Below, piece by piece: positions 35,928-49,375 of a DNA stretch of 64,000 bases. Each line of letters starts with the position of its first letter. The stretch's first letter is position 1. The translations under genes and the position numbers were made by a program. The notes under the pieces were generated by a model, which worked only from the letters and a program-made list of their open reading frames with translations, did not search any database and was not told the origin of the DNA. Origin of the DNA: Chlamydoabsidia padenii (Eukaryota; Mucoromycota; Mucoromycetes; Mucorales; Cunninghamellaceae); assembly GCA_025330725.1 (NCBI GenBank), contig JAIWND010000010.1, forward strand, positions 372,001 to 436,000. Reading direction: 5' to 3'.

Positions 35928-38838
35928 ATGGCAACTGGTCTCTCCTATAGTGTCATCTCTTCAAGAACAGAGGAATCATTCAACGAATCTGTTGAATTCT
36001 ATGGCCGGCTTGGTTTCGACCGGGTGGCGGGCAATACACAATGCGACGATACAATCTCTTTACGACAAACCTGGCTTCGTCTGTCCTCTCAATCTAAAGA
36101 TACAACTTCAATCGTTATCAAGATCGTATTGAATCCTCAAGCCAAGCTGCATCGCGAAACACCACTGACACTCGACAAGGACTGGGCGTTGGAAAGCAAG
36201 TTTTTTGTCTTTAATATACAAGACCTTGATGGAATCAAACGGGATTTTGCCAAACACGGGGTGACTTATCAAGATACAATGACTTCTATCATCACTCAGG
36301 ATCCTAACAACAATGTGATTGTATTGACTCGTAATCTCAACCCGGCGTCCGAACAGTCTGCTGGGCAACAAAAGGTGACGAAAAGGAAAAAGAAGATTGG
36401 GATCTTGACTTCTGGTGGTGATGCCTCTGGAATGAATGCTTGTGTCCGCTCCGTGGTACTTTATGGGATCTCCAAAGGATGTGATGTTTATGCAATCTAC
36501 GAAGGCTACCAAGGTAACACAGAATCAATACATTTTTGAAAACTTTTGTAAATCTCACCTCCTTTTGACTTTTTGTAATATATGTATAGGTTTGGTGGAT
36601 GGTGGAAATTACATCCGACAAATGGATTGGAGAAGCGTGACAGGCTACCTAAGCATCGTAAGTAAACTACTACACTCGTAGTAGCATTGATGAAGATAAC
36701 AAACTAACCTCCTTCTTCTCCTTCTTTTTTAGGGAGGTACATCTATTGGAACTGCTCGTTGTATGGCATTTAAAACACATGAAGGTCGTCTCCAAGCGGC
36801 AGAAAACCTTGTTAAGAATGGGATCGACTCTTTAATTGTATGTGGTGGCGATGGCTCTTTGACAGGTGCTGATATCTTCCGGTTTGAATGGAGTGGATTG
36901 CTCGACGAACTAGTCCAAGCTGGCCGAATCACTAAAGACGAGGCAACGACATTCCAGACTATGACCATTGTTGGTATTGTGGGATCCATCGACAATGACA
37001 TGTCTGGCACAGATATCACCATTGGCGCTGTCACTTCCTTGCATCGAATTTGTGAAGCTGTAGATTCGGTCGATACTACTGCTTTATCTCACTCCAGGGC
37101 GTTTGTGATTGAAGTGATGGGACGACACTGTGGCTGGCTGGCTCTGATGGCGGGTATTGCAACTGGTGCTGACTTTATCTTTATTCCTGAACAACCTCCT
37201 GAAGATGAAGACTGGGAAATCTCCATGTGCAAGGTGGCTAAAAGGCATCGTGAACTTGGTAAACGCAAAACAATCATTATCGTCGCGGAAGGTGCTTTGG
37301 ACAAGAATCTCAACCCTATAAAGGTGGATCGTATCAAGGATATACTCTCTGACAAACTGGGATTGGATACCCGGGTAACAATTCTTGGTCATACTCAACG
37401 TGGTGGCTCTCCCTGTGCATTTGATCGTATTCTTGGCACTGTGCAATCGGTAGCTGCTGTTGACGCCGTTTTATCCTCAAGCCCTGACAAGCCCTTCCCT
37501 ATGATTTGCATGAATGACAACAAGGTTGTTACTAAACCACTTATGGATGCAGTCAAGTTAACTCACGAAGTCGCTCAAGCCATCGAATCGCGGAACTTTA
37601 AACGTGCTTTGGAACTTCGGGACTCTCAGTTTTTGGATGAATACAAGGTCTTTAACGTTACGACAATTCTCGACGACAATAGCATTGTACTACCCGACCA
37701 CCAACAACTCCGAATCGCCATCCTTAACATTGGTGCTCCTGCTGGTGGTATGAATTCGGCTACCCGCGCGGCTGTCCGTTATGCTTTGAACAAGGGTCAC
37801 ACTATCTATGGGGTCGCTAATGGCTTTTCTGGTTTGGCTCGTGGTTGCTTTGAAAAGATGGACTGGATGGGGGTTGATGGATGGACAACATGTGGTGGAT
37901 CCGATCTTGGTACCAATCGGGCGATTCCCGGAAAGGATATCGATATGGGGATGGTGGCCTATCAATTGCAAAAGAATAACATCCAGGCGCTTATGCTCGT
38001 CGGTGGATTCGAAGCCTTTACCTCTTTGGTGGAACTGGACAAGGTGCGCTCGGAATATCCTTCACTATGTATCCCTATAGCTTTGATTCCTGCAACAATC
38101 TCAAACAACGTACCTGGTACTGACTTTTCGCTGGGATGCGACACCTCTCTCAATGTCATTGTTGATGCCTCTGATGCCATTGTCCAATCTGCTCAATCAT
38201 CACGCCGTCGTGTCTTTGTTGTTGAAGTACAAGGTGGTCGCTCTGGTTTCTTGGCGGTCGAAGGTGGTCTGGCTGTTGGTGCTTGTGCTATCTATATCCC
38301 AGAAGAAGGAATCGATCTTCCCCGACTCCAAGGCGATGTGCAATTCCTCAAGGGTCTCTACGATACTGACGATCCAGAAAAAGCCGAAGGCCGGGTGATC
38401 TTACGAACAGAAGGCGTCAGCACGACTTACACCACTGAAGTAATATCGGAAATCTTGCAAGACGAAGGCGGTGCTCGGTTTGATTCTCGCACAGCTGTAC
38501 TTGGTCATATTCAACAAGGCAATACACCTTCTCCATTGGATCGTATACGTGCCTCTCGCCTTGCTATCCACTGTATCGAATTCTTTGAAAAACACACCCG
38601 CGACGCTCTGGATCAAGCTGAAAACAACCGCCAAGAAACCCCGATGGAACTGTGCACGGACGATGACTCGATTGCCGTCATTGGTTTGGTTGGTGTTGAT
38701 GTACGGGCTCAGTCGGTCAAGAAACTGCTGCCTACTACTGATATGAAAAACCGAAAACCTCATGAAGATTGGTGGCAGCGTGATCGGGAACTTGTGGATA
38801 TATTGTCTGGTCGTACCTACTACAGCTGTATAGAATAG
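35928..38838 (+). CDS. ATP-dependent 6-phosphofructokinase (eukaryotic tandem type)
   Basis: Three exons: 35928-36513, 36590-36657, 36733-38838; 919 aa. It makes fructose-1,6-bisphosphate, the committed step of glycolysis, in the cytosol. Residues 1-140 look like the glyoxalase-like N-terminal domain of fungal PFK subunits. The catalytic half starts near residue 156 ([15 protein letters not shown]) and has GGDGSLTGA for [14 protein letters not shown] with the catalytic Asp, and EVMGRHCGW. The C-terminal half starts near 543 ([19 protein letters not shown]) and is degenerate at the matching sites ([18 protein letters not shown]), as expected for the allosteric half. Only one PFK gene is seen here; yeast has alpha and beta subunits, and I cannot say which this is nearer to. 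Confidence 0.96.
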
Positions 38839-39315
38839 TTTTAATTTATTATCCTAGTTTTAATTTATTATCATAGACCTTTGTTACATAGATATAGTTT
38901 GCATTTTTTTTTTTATCATACATTCTTTTTTTTAAAAATAAAATAAACTAAAGGCTACCACACTTGATTGGTAGTCATCATCACTCATAATGAATCCTTC
39001 GTTATAACCCAATGATATAAAAGTGACAGACATTGTGAATGATGCTTGCATGAATCGGGATTTGAAAACAGAGTCAGGTGTATTCAATACGCCCCCTTTT
39101 TTTCAAAAAATCAGACTGTGGTACATCGATTAATCAAGTGTACAAGATGGGTGGTATCTATTTGAGGACCAAAGTGAGAGAAGACGATGTATTTTATAAA
39201 AAAAGGAAATCATGTTTGCAAAAACCGTTTTTTATTTATAATGGCAGAATATATACATTTTTTAACTAGATGACTATTGGTTAAATGGGACGATGTGTAA
39301 TAGGGAAAGTGAAGA
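38839..39315. other. Convergent intergenic region
   Basis: Between the 3' ends of phosphofructokinase and DCN1. AATAAA-like signals occur at about 38935. A CGGGATTTGAA motif at 39056-39066 is notable because no start codon is near. Confidence 0.55.
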
Positions 39316-40591
39316 CTAATTCTTCACCTTTTCTAAACGCCAAGCTGCATAATCATCAAATAAGACAGGCCCTACATAAAAGAAAAGTGAATCAGTAAGT
39401 TGATGTTACTAGCCCTCCATCACAAATGTTTATGTTACTTACATGATGTCGTGGTATCATACCCTTCAAGATCATATGGCACTGTTCGGGCAAAGTCAAG
39501 TAGACTTGACCATTGATCTAAAAAAAGTAAAAGAGGAGTTTTAGTGAAACAATTTTATGCCTTCTTCCACTCATTAAACATACCTTTATTGATGACTTTT
39601 ACTGGCCTTTTTTCCTATATAAGAATAAATGAAATTGGAGCCCAACACTTTTTTTTTCGCCTTTAAACACTTACTTGATTAAATTCTATAAAAGAAGTGA
39701 TGTGTTTGTACTTGTCGCCAAATAGTAGAGCCCATAGCGGCAAAGCAAGATCAAGATCCATACTCTTTTGACCAGCAGTTTTAGCAAAGTCAAAGGTATA
39801 TAGATACATTGCCTTGAATTCCTTTTCGTCTTCAAGGCATTTTGTCCACGCTGGTATGTGTGTCTTGAGTCGTTCCGCCGAGTCCGCCCTGTTTAAATCA
39901 TGGTTGAAAAGAAGAAGGAAAAAAAAAAAGTCAGTTATATCATTCTTTTCTTCCTTACTCCTTCATACTTACTGCAAGTTGGTCATGGCGTCCATCCACT
40001 CCTTTTTGGTGAAATGACCCATACGACCTGCATTCAATTTCCAGCCAATGAGGATTGGATATACCTAAATAAGCCCAAAGAGAAGCTGCAGTTGTTATCA
40101 ACTTCAAGCATACATGTTCTTCTTGTTTTTTAGCATTTACTTACACTATCCAACGAGACGCCAATATCTTGGAAGAACTGTTGAGCTCCTTCAGGTGTGA
40201 TGTTTTCGTCTGGGTCATCATTGTCTTTGTACTTTTGATACCATGTTTCGCATGTTTTGGCAGAGAACTAGATGAAGGCATAAAGTTTTTTTAAAAAAAA
40301 ATAAAAAAAAATAAAAAGAGTTGGTAATAATGTATAGATAGCATTTACCATTTGTACTTACTTTAGGTAGTTCCCTATGAGTATACAATGACAAAATAAA
40401 AAGAGTGAGCGACACGATAGTGGCGTTTGTTAATGACTAGTAGAGCAATATACTTACTCTACGGTGGTGGAGCTCTTGGTGGATATAGTTGTCGAATTTC
40501 TAGTTGATCTTGTGGTTTGATTTTCTCGTTTGGTGGTCTTTGCAGTGGTTTTTGAAGTCGCGTCGGATTTGGCTTTGCGTTTTGGCGGCAT
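39316..40591 (-). CDS. DCN1: DCN1-like cullin neddylation E3 (PONY domain)
   Basis: Eight exons: 40458-40591, 40362-40374, 40145-40267, 39973-40064, 39675-39888, 39584-39614, 39443-39517, 39316-39371; 245 aa. The N-terminal 50 residues are basic and Ser/Thr-rich with no UBA domain evident. The PONY domain follows: YQKYKDNDD, GAQQFFQDIGVSLD, WKLNAGRMGHFTKKEW, FKAMYLYTFDFAKTAGQKS, LALPLWALLFGDKY, DQWSSLLDFARTVP, WPVLFDDYAAW. It promotes transfer of NEDD8/Rub1 from Ubc12 to cullins, so it acts on SCF ligases such as one using the Cdc4-like protein at 50-53 kb. Exon 2 is only 13 nt. It is divergent from the MTM1-type carrier, start codons 149 bp apart. Confidence 0.93.
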
Positions 40592-40665
40592 GGTTCTAAA
40601 TGAAGAAAGGGGAAAAGAAGTGGGAAAAAAGATCGCCAGCAGCCGACTTCTATAAAAAAAAAAGT

Positions 40666-40676
40666 CGGGTTTTGAA
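40666..40676. promoter_or_regulatory. Dispersed motif variant CGGGTTTTGAA in a divergent promoter
   Basis: Located 74 bp from the DCN1 ATG and 64 bp from the carrier ATG, almost central in the 149-bp shared promoter. This is the same variant as in the tandem repeat units. Confidence 0.4.
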
Positions 40677-40740
40677 AATGGTCCTATCAAAAAGATACCT
40701 TTGGGGGGAGGGGTTCCTTTTTTTTTTTAAGACTTCTTCC

Positions 40741-42024
40741 ATGTCCGCCACCTCGACGAATACTTCCACCACCTCTGCAGAAAAACTAATATCAGCATGT
40801 GGAGGAGCACTTGTTACCTCGTTACTTGTGACCCCGATGGATGTTATCAAACTTCGACTTCAAACACAACAAGCAACCAATATCAAAACCACGTTGAATC
40901 AATGCTGTCAACTTACAAAGGCAACAAGTCTTCTCCGGGAACTTCCATATTGCTCTTGGATAAAGAATGACAACAAGAACACTTCAGCATATCGATTCTC
41001 AACAACAAAGCAACAGATTCCCAATCTTCATGACTGTTTGTATAATCCTTCTCGACAATCTCTGATATTCAAAGGTACCTTGGTAAGTATTTGGTTTTGG
41101 CCGTCATACTTGCTTATGAATCAACTTTTTTACTTCTTTTTTTTTTTTTAGGATGGATTATACAAGATTATTCGATACGAAGGTGTACCAAACCTGTGGA
41201 AGGGTTTGTCGCCAGCTCTTGTCATGTCTATTCCCGCCAATGTCATATACATTGTAGGATATGATCACCTTCGTGATGCGATACGAACATATACGACGAT
41301 AAACGGCAAAGACTATTCTCCTTTGATTGCTGGTGGTGTAGCTCGTACTATTGGAGTTGTTGTTGTTTCTCCCATTGAACTCTTTCGCACTCGACTACAG
41401 GCAACAACCAGTGGTATAAAGGAATTCCAAAGTAAGTACTGTGCATCAAGGGACATATCGGCCTTTTAAATATGCTAACCACCACCTTGTTCGTTAGATG
41501 TGTTGAAGGATTTGATCAAGATGGTGAAACAATCAGGTCCCATAGCTTTATGGCGAGGTCTTCCTCCAACTCTATATAGAGATGTACCATTCTCTGCGAT
41601 ATACTGGATGGGTTATGAAGAAACCAAACAGGCTTTACTTGGTTATAATCATGAAATGACCGGATTACAGGCTTCCTTTCTGTCAGGTGCTTTCTCTGGA
41701 ATGGTAAGTTGATTATATATATATATAGACAATGCTAGGAATATTAAAAGGATACTTTTTTTTTTGTTTAACTAGATCGCAGCAGGACTGACAACTCCTT
41801 TTGATGTGGCCAAGACAAAACGACAAGTAGGTACTGAATATGGTGGAATGGAAAGTACTCGTATGCCTGTCATCCTGAAACAAATATACCAACAAGAAGG
41901 TACCCCTGGCCTCTTCCGTGGGTTAACTGCTAGGTTGGCGAAGATATCGATATCTTGCTCCATCATGATCTCTTCCTATGAACTTGGCAAATCCCTTTTT
42001 GCTAATCAGCATCAGACACTCTAG
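40741..42024 (+). CDS. Mitochondrial carrier of the MTM1/SLC25A39-40 type
   Basis: Four exons: 40741-41082, 41152-41431, 41498-41703, 41776-42024; 358 aa. Carrier signatures are TPMDVIKLRLQTQQ, SPIELFRTRLQAT and TPFDVAKTKRQVG. The long loop after the first helix (Gln/Thr/Lys-rich, about 60 residues) and SPALVMSIPANVIYIVGYD, GLPPTLYRDVPFSAIYWMGYE are typical of yeast Mtm1 and human SLC25A39/40, which carry glutathione into mitochondria and affect manganese loading of SOD2. Inner mitochondrial membrane. The substrate is inferred from the family only. Confidence 0.92.
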
Positions 42025-42100
42025 ATTATATAGTTTATTTACCACTTTGTTTTACAGTCAAACATTTAATAAAAACCTTCTTGTTGCATTATTTGTAAAT

Positions 42101-42111
42101 TTGAAATCCCG
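42101..42111 (+). promoter_or_regulatory. Dispersed motif variant TTGAAATCCCG
   Basis: Lies 72 bp upstream of the chromodomain gene start codon and 77 bp after the carrier stop codon, so the intergenic space is only 158 bp. Confidence 0.45.
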
Positions 42112-42182
42112 CTATTGTGGGTATAAAAGTCACAGGGTAAATTCTTGTACTTGTATCTCTGGTTTACAATTCTTGCTTTACC

Positions 42183-45100
42183 ATGAGCACATCAAGTAGC
42201 GAAGAGGAAGAATTTTATGAAGTGGAGGAAATACTTGACGACAAGTATGATGATGGTGACAGACTCTTTTTCATTAAATGGAAAAATTATGATTCAACGT
42301 AGTAAGTTTGAAAGGAAAACGAACTTTTTACTTTATTCAATTGTCTTACTAACTATAACTCTTTTTCCTTCTTCTTTTTAACAGATAACACTAAAGATCA
42401 AGATTTGAAACTCGATATTAATCCTTTTGTAATTATCTTTGATTTAGGAACAATACTTGGGAACCTGCGGCCAACCTGAACTGCCCTGATTTACTCGCCG
42501 CCTACTACGAGCAAAAGGCCAAACGATTGACACAGACCAAAAAACGGAAGCGAAAACTCCTTGGAAAGAAGAACTCAATAACAGTAAAATCCAGCGAACA
42601 AAGCAGCGATACTACCAACAGTAATAGTAACAACAGCAGAAGTAAAAGCAACAACAGCAAGGGCAAGAGCAAAACCAACAACAGCAGCAGTGACAGCAAC
42701 AACAGCAGTGACAGTAAAAGCAACAGTAGTAGTAGTAGTAGCAGCAAAATTAACAGCAACAGCAATAGTAACAGTAAAAGTGAAAAGACGGTGGGTCCAT
42801 TGTCTGTTATTGATACCATGCGCTCCTTCCTCACCAAGTCGAATATATCAACACCCTCAGAACTTCCGACTTCCTCACATAGCTCTGTACTCCCACCACC
42901 TTCAACAAAAGCAGTACGGACGGATGCACAGGCACACAAGAAACCCAAGCAGCAATCATACAACCAACGATCATTCTTCAATCTTGACGACGACGACGAT
43001 GATGATGATGATGATGATGACGACGACGACGATAGGGAAAGCAGAAAAGGCGCGGATACAACCAACAGCAACAAGCGTCGAATCAAATCTTTCGCATTGT
43101 CAAATGCACATGCAACAGAACAGGATTCACCAACTTTAAATATATCCAGCAGCTCGAAAAATACACAAGTGATCCAGTCCAAACCCGATGTGGTAGTAAA
43201 GAAGTCTTCAGGGTCCTCTTCTTTTGGTGGTATCAAGCGACAAAATCAACGTAAGTAAAGTGAAAATCAAAAAAGGATGAAGTAAAGAAAAGATATGCCT
43301 AACTGTTTATAATAGAACCTCACGAACCCAAAACGGCATTGGAAACTCTTATGGATAAAATTGATAGAAGGAATAACAACAATCGCCCAACTGCTACTCA
43401 CCAATCTGTGAAGACTTTGACGCCTCACGCTACTCCGCCACATTCAAGGCAACAGCTCGATTCATCCAAACCCACTCCGTTGCATGATGCTCACCGACAA
43501 AAGCAACTATCATCAACAGTCAAACCTAGTACCTCACACGACGTTCACCACAAACAACAAGCTGAAAAGCCTGTTGATAAACATAATGCACAACATCGTC
43601 AGGTACAACAATCACCACCAATTATATGGACTGGAGTCATCAGGATCAAGAAATTTGGATCTTACACGATGAAACTTAATACCGATTATGATCCTAATAA
43701 CCTTCAAAAAAAGGCCATGTAAGTATATAGCCTACCAACTCTTGCAAACATGTAACTAACTATCTTCTTCCCTATATGGTGCGATTGATCCAAGAGCATT
43801 CTTAACTAGTCCGGATCTTAGGGGAAATACAGCTTTACCATTCAGGATATTGAAACACTTGTGCAAGGATCTACCTTATTGTATGATGGATGCTCAGACG
43901 ACTGAACTAGCATATCTCAATTGGAGCAAGCTTTCGAAATTCCTTCAACTCAATAACCAGGTAAATTGGTCAAGATGCACATGAGGACATCACTAATCTA
44001 ACCTCTATATTATAGGCTATTGTCATTTTATCACCAAAAGTAAAGACCGAAACGCTTATCATCACCAACAAAATCAACAGGGAAACATGGACTATGGAAC
44101 AAACTGGATCACTCACAGTGACATACATCAAGGGCCTAGCAACGGAACTCCAAGGTTACGATGGGATATTAACATCATCTATCTCGAACACTTATCTCCA
44201 TCCCAGCTGGAGGTTTGCATCCAAATTGTTTGGTTTCCCAGATGATTTGTTGGCTCTCGGTAAACAGGCGGATATCTCTTTTGAAATATTTGGTACATCA
44301 GAAATGGCTATCCTACTAAGACTTGCGTGCAAACTGACGGAAACACGAATACCAGTGAAAGCAATCGATGCTCCTCTCACACCATCAACATCCTCCACAA
44401 CAGTGTCATCAGTTTATGCGACTTTAGTAGAATCAGCAACAGCAATACAGCATACAAACAGAATACTATTGGTAAGACAAATAAAAAGGGGGGGAATGCT
44501 AATGATGAAACAAAGGTACTAACCAAGTATATATATATGTTAGTTTGATCGATGCGATAATCTTTTATACATGTCATGTCTAAATCAAGAGCGCTCTTCT
44601 ACCAATGCGCGGATCTTTACGTTTGGACAAGCATCATTAGCAGAGTCGATCACACCAGCATTAGAAGTGTATCCCAAGAACACAGGTAAGGAAAAAAAAG
44701 GGGGGAGATAATTTTGCATGAATTACTCACATATGGTTTTTTTATAATCCCGACAACACAGGCGGATTCATTACAACAGACATCAGGAACATATTGCATA
44801 ATCCCGACATATTGGATCGAATGGTGGAATTCGTTCAAAAGGTAAAGAAAAAAGAAAAGAAAAGGAAGTGGGTGGTAATGGAAAAAAAAACTAACATCTT
44901 TGATTCAGACTAACGACTTACTGCTGGGCGAATGTCAACTGATCATCCATCCTGAACACTTACAGCAAATCATGCGCTTAGGGACCGGTACACCGTAAGT
45001 TGAACACAATAGAATGATGGTAGATTGACCATGGTACTAATCCATGTTTCAATTTAGAGCACAGAATGCTATCACCAAGATCATGACATACTTGACCTCT

Positions 45101-45392
45101 AATGACATTAGCGTAGTGGAAAACTGGAGTGAAAAGGTATGAGAGGAAAAAAGAAGAAGAAAACTGAATTAAATGGGCAAAGTACTAATGCGATCCTTCA
45201 TTATGTAAATGATCCCATTAGAATGATGAAAGCAAATGGACAACAGCAACTATGGATTGGTTTAATGCGATTGTATTTGATCACATCAACACCCATCAAT
45301 TATTTTACTTTGTCGATGATTTAACCCCTTTTGATACATGTCAACGCCACTACCCCGCCATTAGCTTTATCACCTCTGATAAACTGTTGTAG
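42183..45392 (+). CDS. Chromodomain protein with conserved C-terminal domains (Chp1-like candidate)
   Basis: Ten exons: 42183-42298, 42448-43250, 43316-43718, 43795-43960, 44016-44471, 44592-44685, 44762-44841, 44909-44994, 45058-45136, 45222-45392; about 817 aa. Residues 8-60 are an HP1-class chromodomain (FYEVEEILDDK, FFIKWKNY, NNTWEPAANLNCPDLL) with Tyr, Trp and Tyr at the methyl-lysine cage positions. A Ser/Asn/Lys-rich and poly-Asp linker follows, then about 450 ordered residues starting at IIWTGVIRIKKFGSYTMKLN and including NTGGFITTDIRNILHNPDIL. There is no chromoshadow domain. Chromodomain plus a large C-terminal SPOC/PIN-like part is the layout of fission yeast Chp1 of the RITS complex; that reading is a guess from architecture. 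Junction 1 uses donor GTAGTA; see findings. Confidence 0.78.
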
Positions 45393-45701
45393 TATAGTCA
45401 AATCTCTTATTAAAAAAAATCACTAGTTAGTTATTACGTTATCAATTCCTGTTTATTGTTTATATAAAATGCTATTTGATCAACTAATTAAAAAGTGGGA
45501 CTTGGATGATGATGCATGAATATAAATGTATACTATTTTTAGACTAGTAAATGTATACCAATTTTATTTACAACAAGGGTTTAAGGGGTTTTATATTGAT
45601 GATGTGATGGAGGGTAAAGTATGTATATCAACAACTAAGACTATAGGTAACTAAAATATTATGAATGGGAAGATATACCAAATACAAACAAGGAGTAGGG
45701 T
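45393..45701. other. Convergent intergenic region
   Basis: Between the 3' ends of the chromodomain and E2 genes. AT-rich, nothing recognised. Confidence 0.6.
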
Positions 45702-46665
<964 letters not shown>

Positions 46666-47624
46666 TTTTACGAATCGGAAAAGTCCAGTTTTGAAAAAGT
46701 GTGGTAGACAAAAGAAAAGAAGGGTGAAATTGGGCTTTGTTGACCAATCGACTTTTCTGTACGTTTTCAAATCCCGATTGCCAAAAGGGGGTGAATGATG
46801 CCAACGCAATTGCTTTCAAATGCCGCCCTGAAGGAAATCGTGTATAGTGCTGTATTATGATCAAAAGTAGAGAGAAGCAAAAGATTTTATTGGGTAAAAG
46901 TTGTGTTAAAGAGGGTACATATAAGTAAATAGACTGTGTAAAAGAAGAAGCAGACTGGGATAAAATATAGCTACATGATTGATGAGACTATAGTAGGAGT
47001 GGGATTACTGTTTCCACCAAGAGAGAACGGACCAATCTGCCAAAGTCAGTAAGAATGTATCAGAGACAGGGAAGTAGTTGCTGCTTGTCAGTTGTCGCCG
47101 CTTTTCGTCCAACATACATGCGCTTCTGAGCGACATTTATATTTGTTTCGTAGTGACCCTTCCCTGTCGTTCCATTGCGGCAAGATCCCTTTGACTTTTT
47201 TTTTTTTTCGTTGTTGTTGTTGGAGGTCGTTCCTAAAGAAGCAGATCACAAATCATCAAGATTGAAGATATTCAGTTGCATTCGATTCGACCGGTTCGAG
47301 TGTTTCCTTTGGATATGAGCGAATGTTCTTAAGAGAGAACGAAGATCCCCCTTCTTTTTCAAAATGGGGCGGGAGTTGAAGTGACTTTTTTCCATCTGGC
47401 GTCATTTTTATGAGTGAGCCAGGCGGCGGTGGGTCAAAAAAGTGAAAAACAAAATTATTTTGTTTGCCTTGCCTCTCTTCCTGTTAAACTTTGGTCCACA
47501 ACTGAAAAGCAGCTCTTCAATCCTTTGGAAAGAATTCTCGCTTTCCTAACTCTCTTTTTAACTTCTTTATCTATTATTCACTCTCCCTACTCTTTTACTC
47601 TATTTGGACAACATCTACTTTATC
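46666..47624. other. Divergent promoter region (E2 and complex I 51-kDa)
   Basis: 959 bp. An exact motif lies near the E2 side and a degenerate CGGGAGTTGAAG near 47366 on the complex I side, followed by pyrimidine-rich leader. No gene seen. Confidence 0.55.
46766..46776 (+). promoter_or_regulatory. Dispersed motif TTCAAATCCCG
   Basis: Exact copy 101 bp upstream of the E2 start codon (gene on minus strand). Confidence 0.5.
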
Positions 47625-49375
47625 ATGCTACGATCCATCGCTACCAAACGAGGTAAAGAAGAAGAAAAAAAGAAAACAGACAACATAAACAGCAAACGGT
47701 GACTTGATGATTTACTCTTTTCTTTTTGTATTATATATATATATATAGTTAGCATGACGATAGCTCGAAACTTACGAGCTGTGCCCTCTGTTACTCGATC
47801 TTTTGCCACCGAAGCTGACCCAAACGCCAACCCCATTACTGGAAAGACCACCTTTGGCAACTTGTCTGATGAAGATCGTATTTTTACCAACTTGTATTTG
47901 AAACACGACTACCGACTTAAAGGGGCTCTCAAGCGGGGTGATTGGTACAAGACCAAGGAACTCGTATTGAAGGGTCATGACTGGATTATTCAAGAAATGA
48001 AGGAATCTGGTCTCCGTGGTCGTGGTGGTGCTGGTTTTCCTTCTGGTTTGAAATGGAGTTTCATGAACAAACCTCTGGATGGCCGGTAAGTTTTATTAAT
48101 CATTGATGATTTGAGGGGGGGGTATCATAACAAATGCTAATAATTATATATATATAATGAACCTAGTCCTCGCTATTTGGTCATTAATGCGGATGAAGGT
48201 GAACCTGGAACTTGTAAAGATCGTGAAATTATGCGCGGTGATCCTCACAAATTGATCGAAGGTTGTTTGTTGGCTGGTTCTGCTATGAAGGCCAATGCTG
48301 GTAAGAAAGAAGAAGAAGAAAAAAAGACAAGATGACGCCCTAATTACTAACAATAACCTCTTTATCATGAATAATTTATATTAGCTTACATTTACATTCG
48401 TGGTGAATTCTACCAAGAAGCTTCTCATCTCCAAGAAGCCATTAATGAAGCTTATGCTGCTGGATTGATCGGCAAAAACGCCTGTGGCTCTGGTTATGAT
48501 TTTGACGTCTATATTCACCGTGGTGCTGGTGCTTACATCTGTGGTGAAGAAACAAGTTTGATTGAATCCATTGAAGGCAAACAAGGTAAGCCTAGACTCA
48601 AGCCTCCATTCCCTGCTGATGTTGGTTTGTTTGGCTGCCCTACCACTGTGACCAATGTTGAAACTGTGGCTGTTGCTCCTACTATTCTTAGACGGTAAGT
48701 TGATAAAAGTAAAGGGGACTAGTTACTAACTTTATATATATATATATGTATAGTGGTGGTAAATGGTTTGCTGGATTTGGTCGCCCTCGTAACAGTGGTA
48801 CCAAACTATTCTGTATCTCTGGCCATGTGAACAACCCTTGCACTGTTGAAGAAGAAATGTCCATTCCTTTAAGAGAATTGATCGACAAACATTGTGGTGG
48901 TGTCCGTGGTGGTTGGGATAACTTGCTCGGTATCATTCCTGGTGGCTGCTCCGTTCCCGTCATCCCTAAAGACATTTGCTCTGATGTGTTAATGGACTTT
49001 GATGCTCTTCGAGATGTCAACTCTGGTTTGGGTACTGCCGCTGTTATTGTGATGGACAAATCTACCGACATTGTCCGTGCTATCTCTCGATTCGCCAAAT
49101 TCTATCGCCATGAATCTTGTGGTCAATGTACTCCTTGTCGTGAAGGTACCAAATGGCTGGAAACCATGATGGATCGCTTTGAAGACGGTCGTGGACATCC
49201 TGAAGAAATCGATCAAATCTGGGAACTCACCAAGCAAATCGAAGGTCATACCATCTGTGCTCTCGGTGATGCCGCTGCCTGGCCTGTACAAGGTTTGATC
49301 CGCCACTTCCGACCAGAACTCGAATCCCGTATGGCTCAATTCCAAAAGACATTGGCTTCCTCTGCATCTGCTTGA
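47625..49375 (+). CDS. NADH:ubiquinone oxidoreductase 51-kDa flavoprotein subunit (NDUFV1/NuoF)
   Basis: Five exons: 47625-47652, 47749-48085, 48167-48300, 48385-48694, 48754-49375; 476 aa. A basic mitochondrial presequence (MLRSIATKR, then [16 protein letters not shown]) precedes the mature protein. NADH/FMN-binding glycine motifs are [16 protein letters not shown] and [34 protein letters not shown] is also typical. The 4Fe-4S cysteines are in [11 protein letters not shown] plus a downstream Cys in HTICALGD. It takes electrons from NADH in the matrix arm of complex I. Presence of complex I matches a filamentous fungus and excludes Saccharomyces-like yeasts. Confidence 0.97.

Noticed and set aside
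36108..36512. 134-codon minus-strand open frame and others opposite phosphofructokinase
   Set aside because: Shadows of a long real exon on the plus strand.
42505..43236. 243-codon Leu-rich open frame on the minus strand
   Set aside because: It is the antisense of the Ser/Asn and poly-Asp linker of the chromodomain protein; low-complexity repeats keep both strands open.
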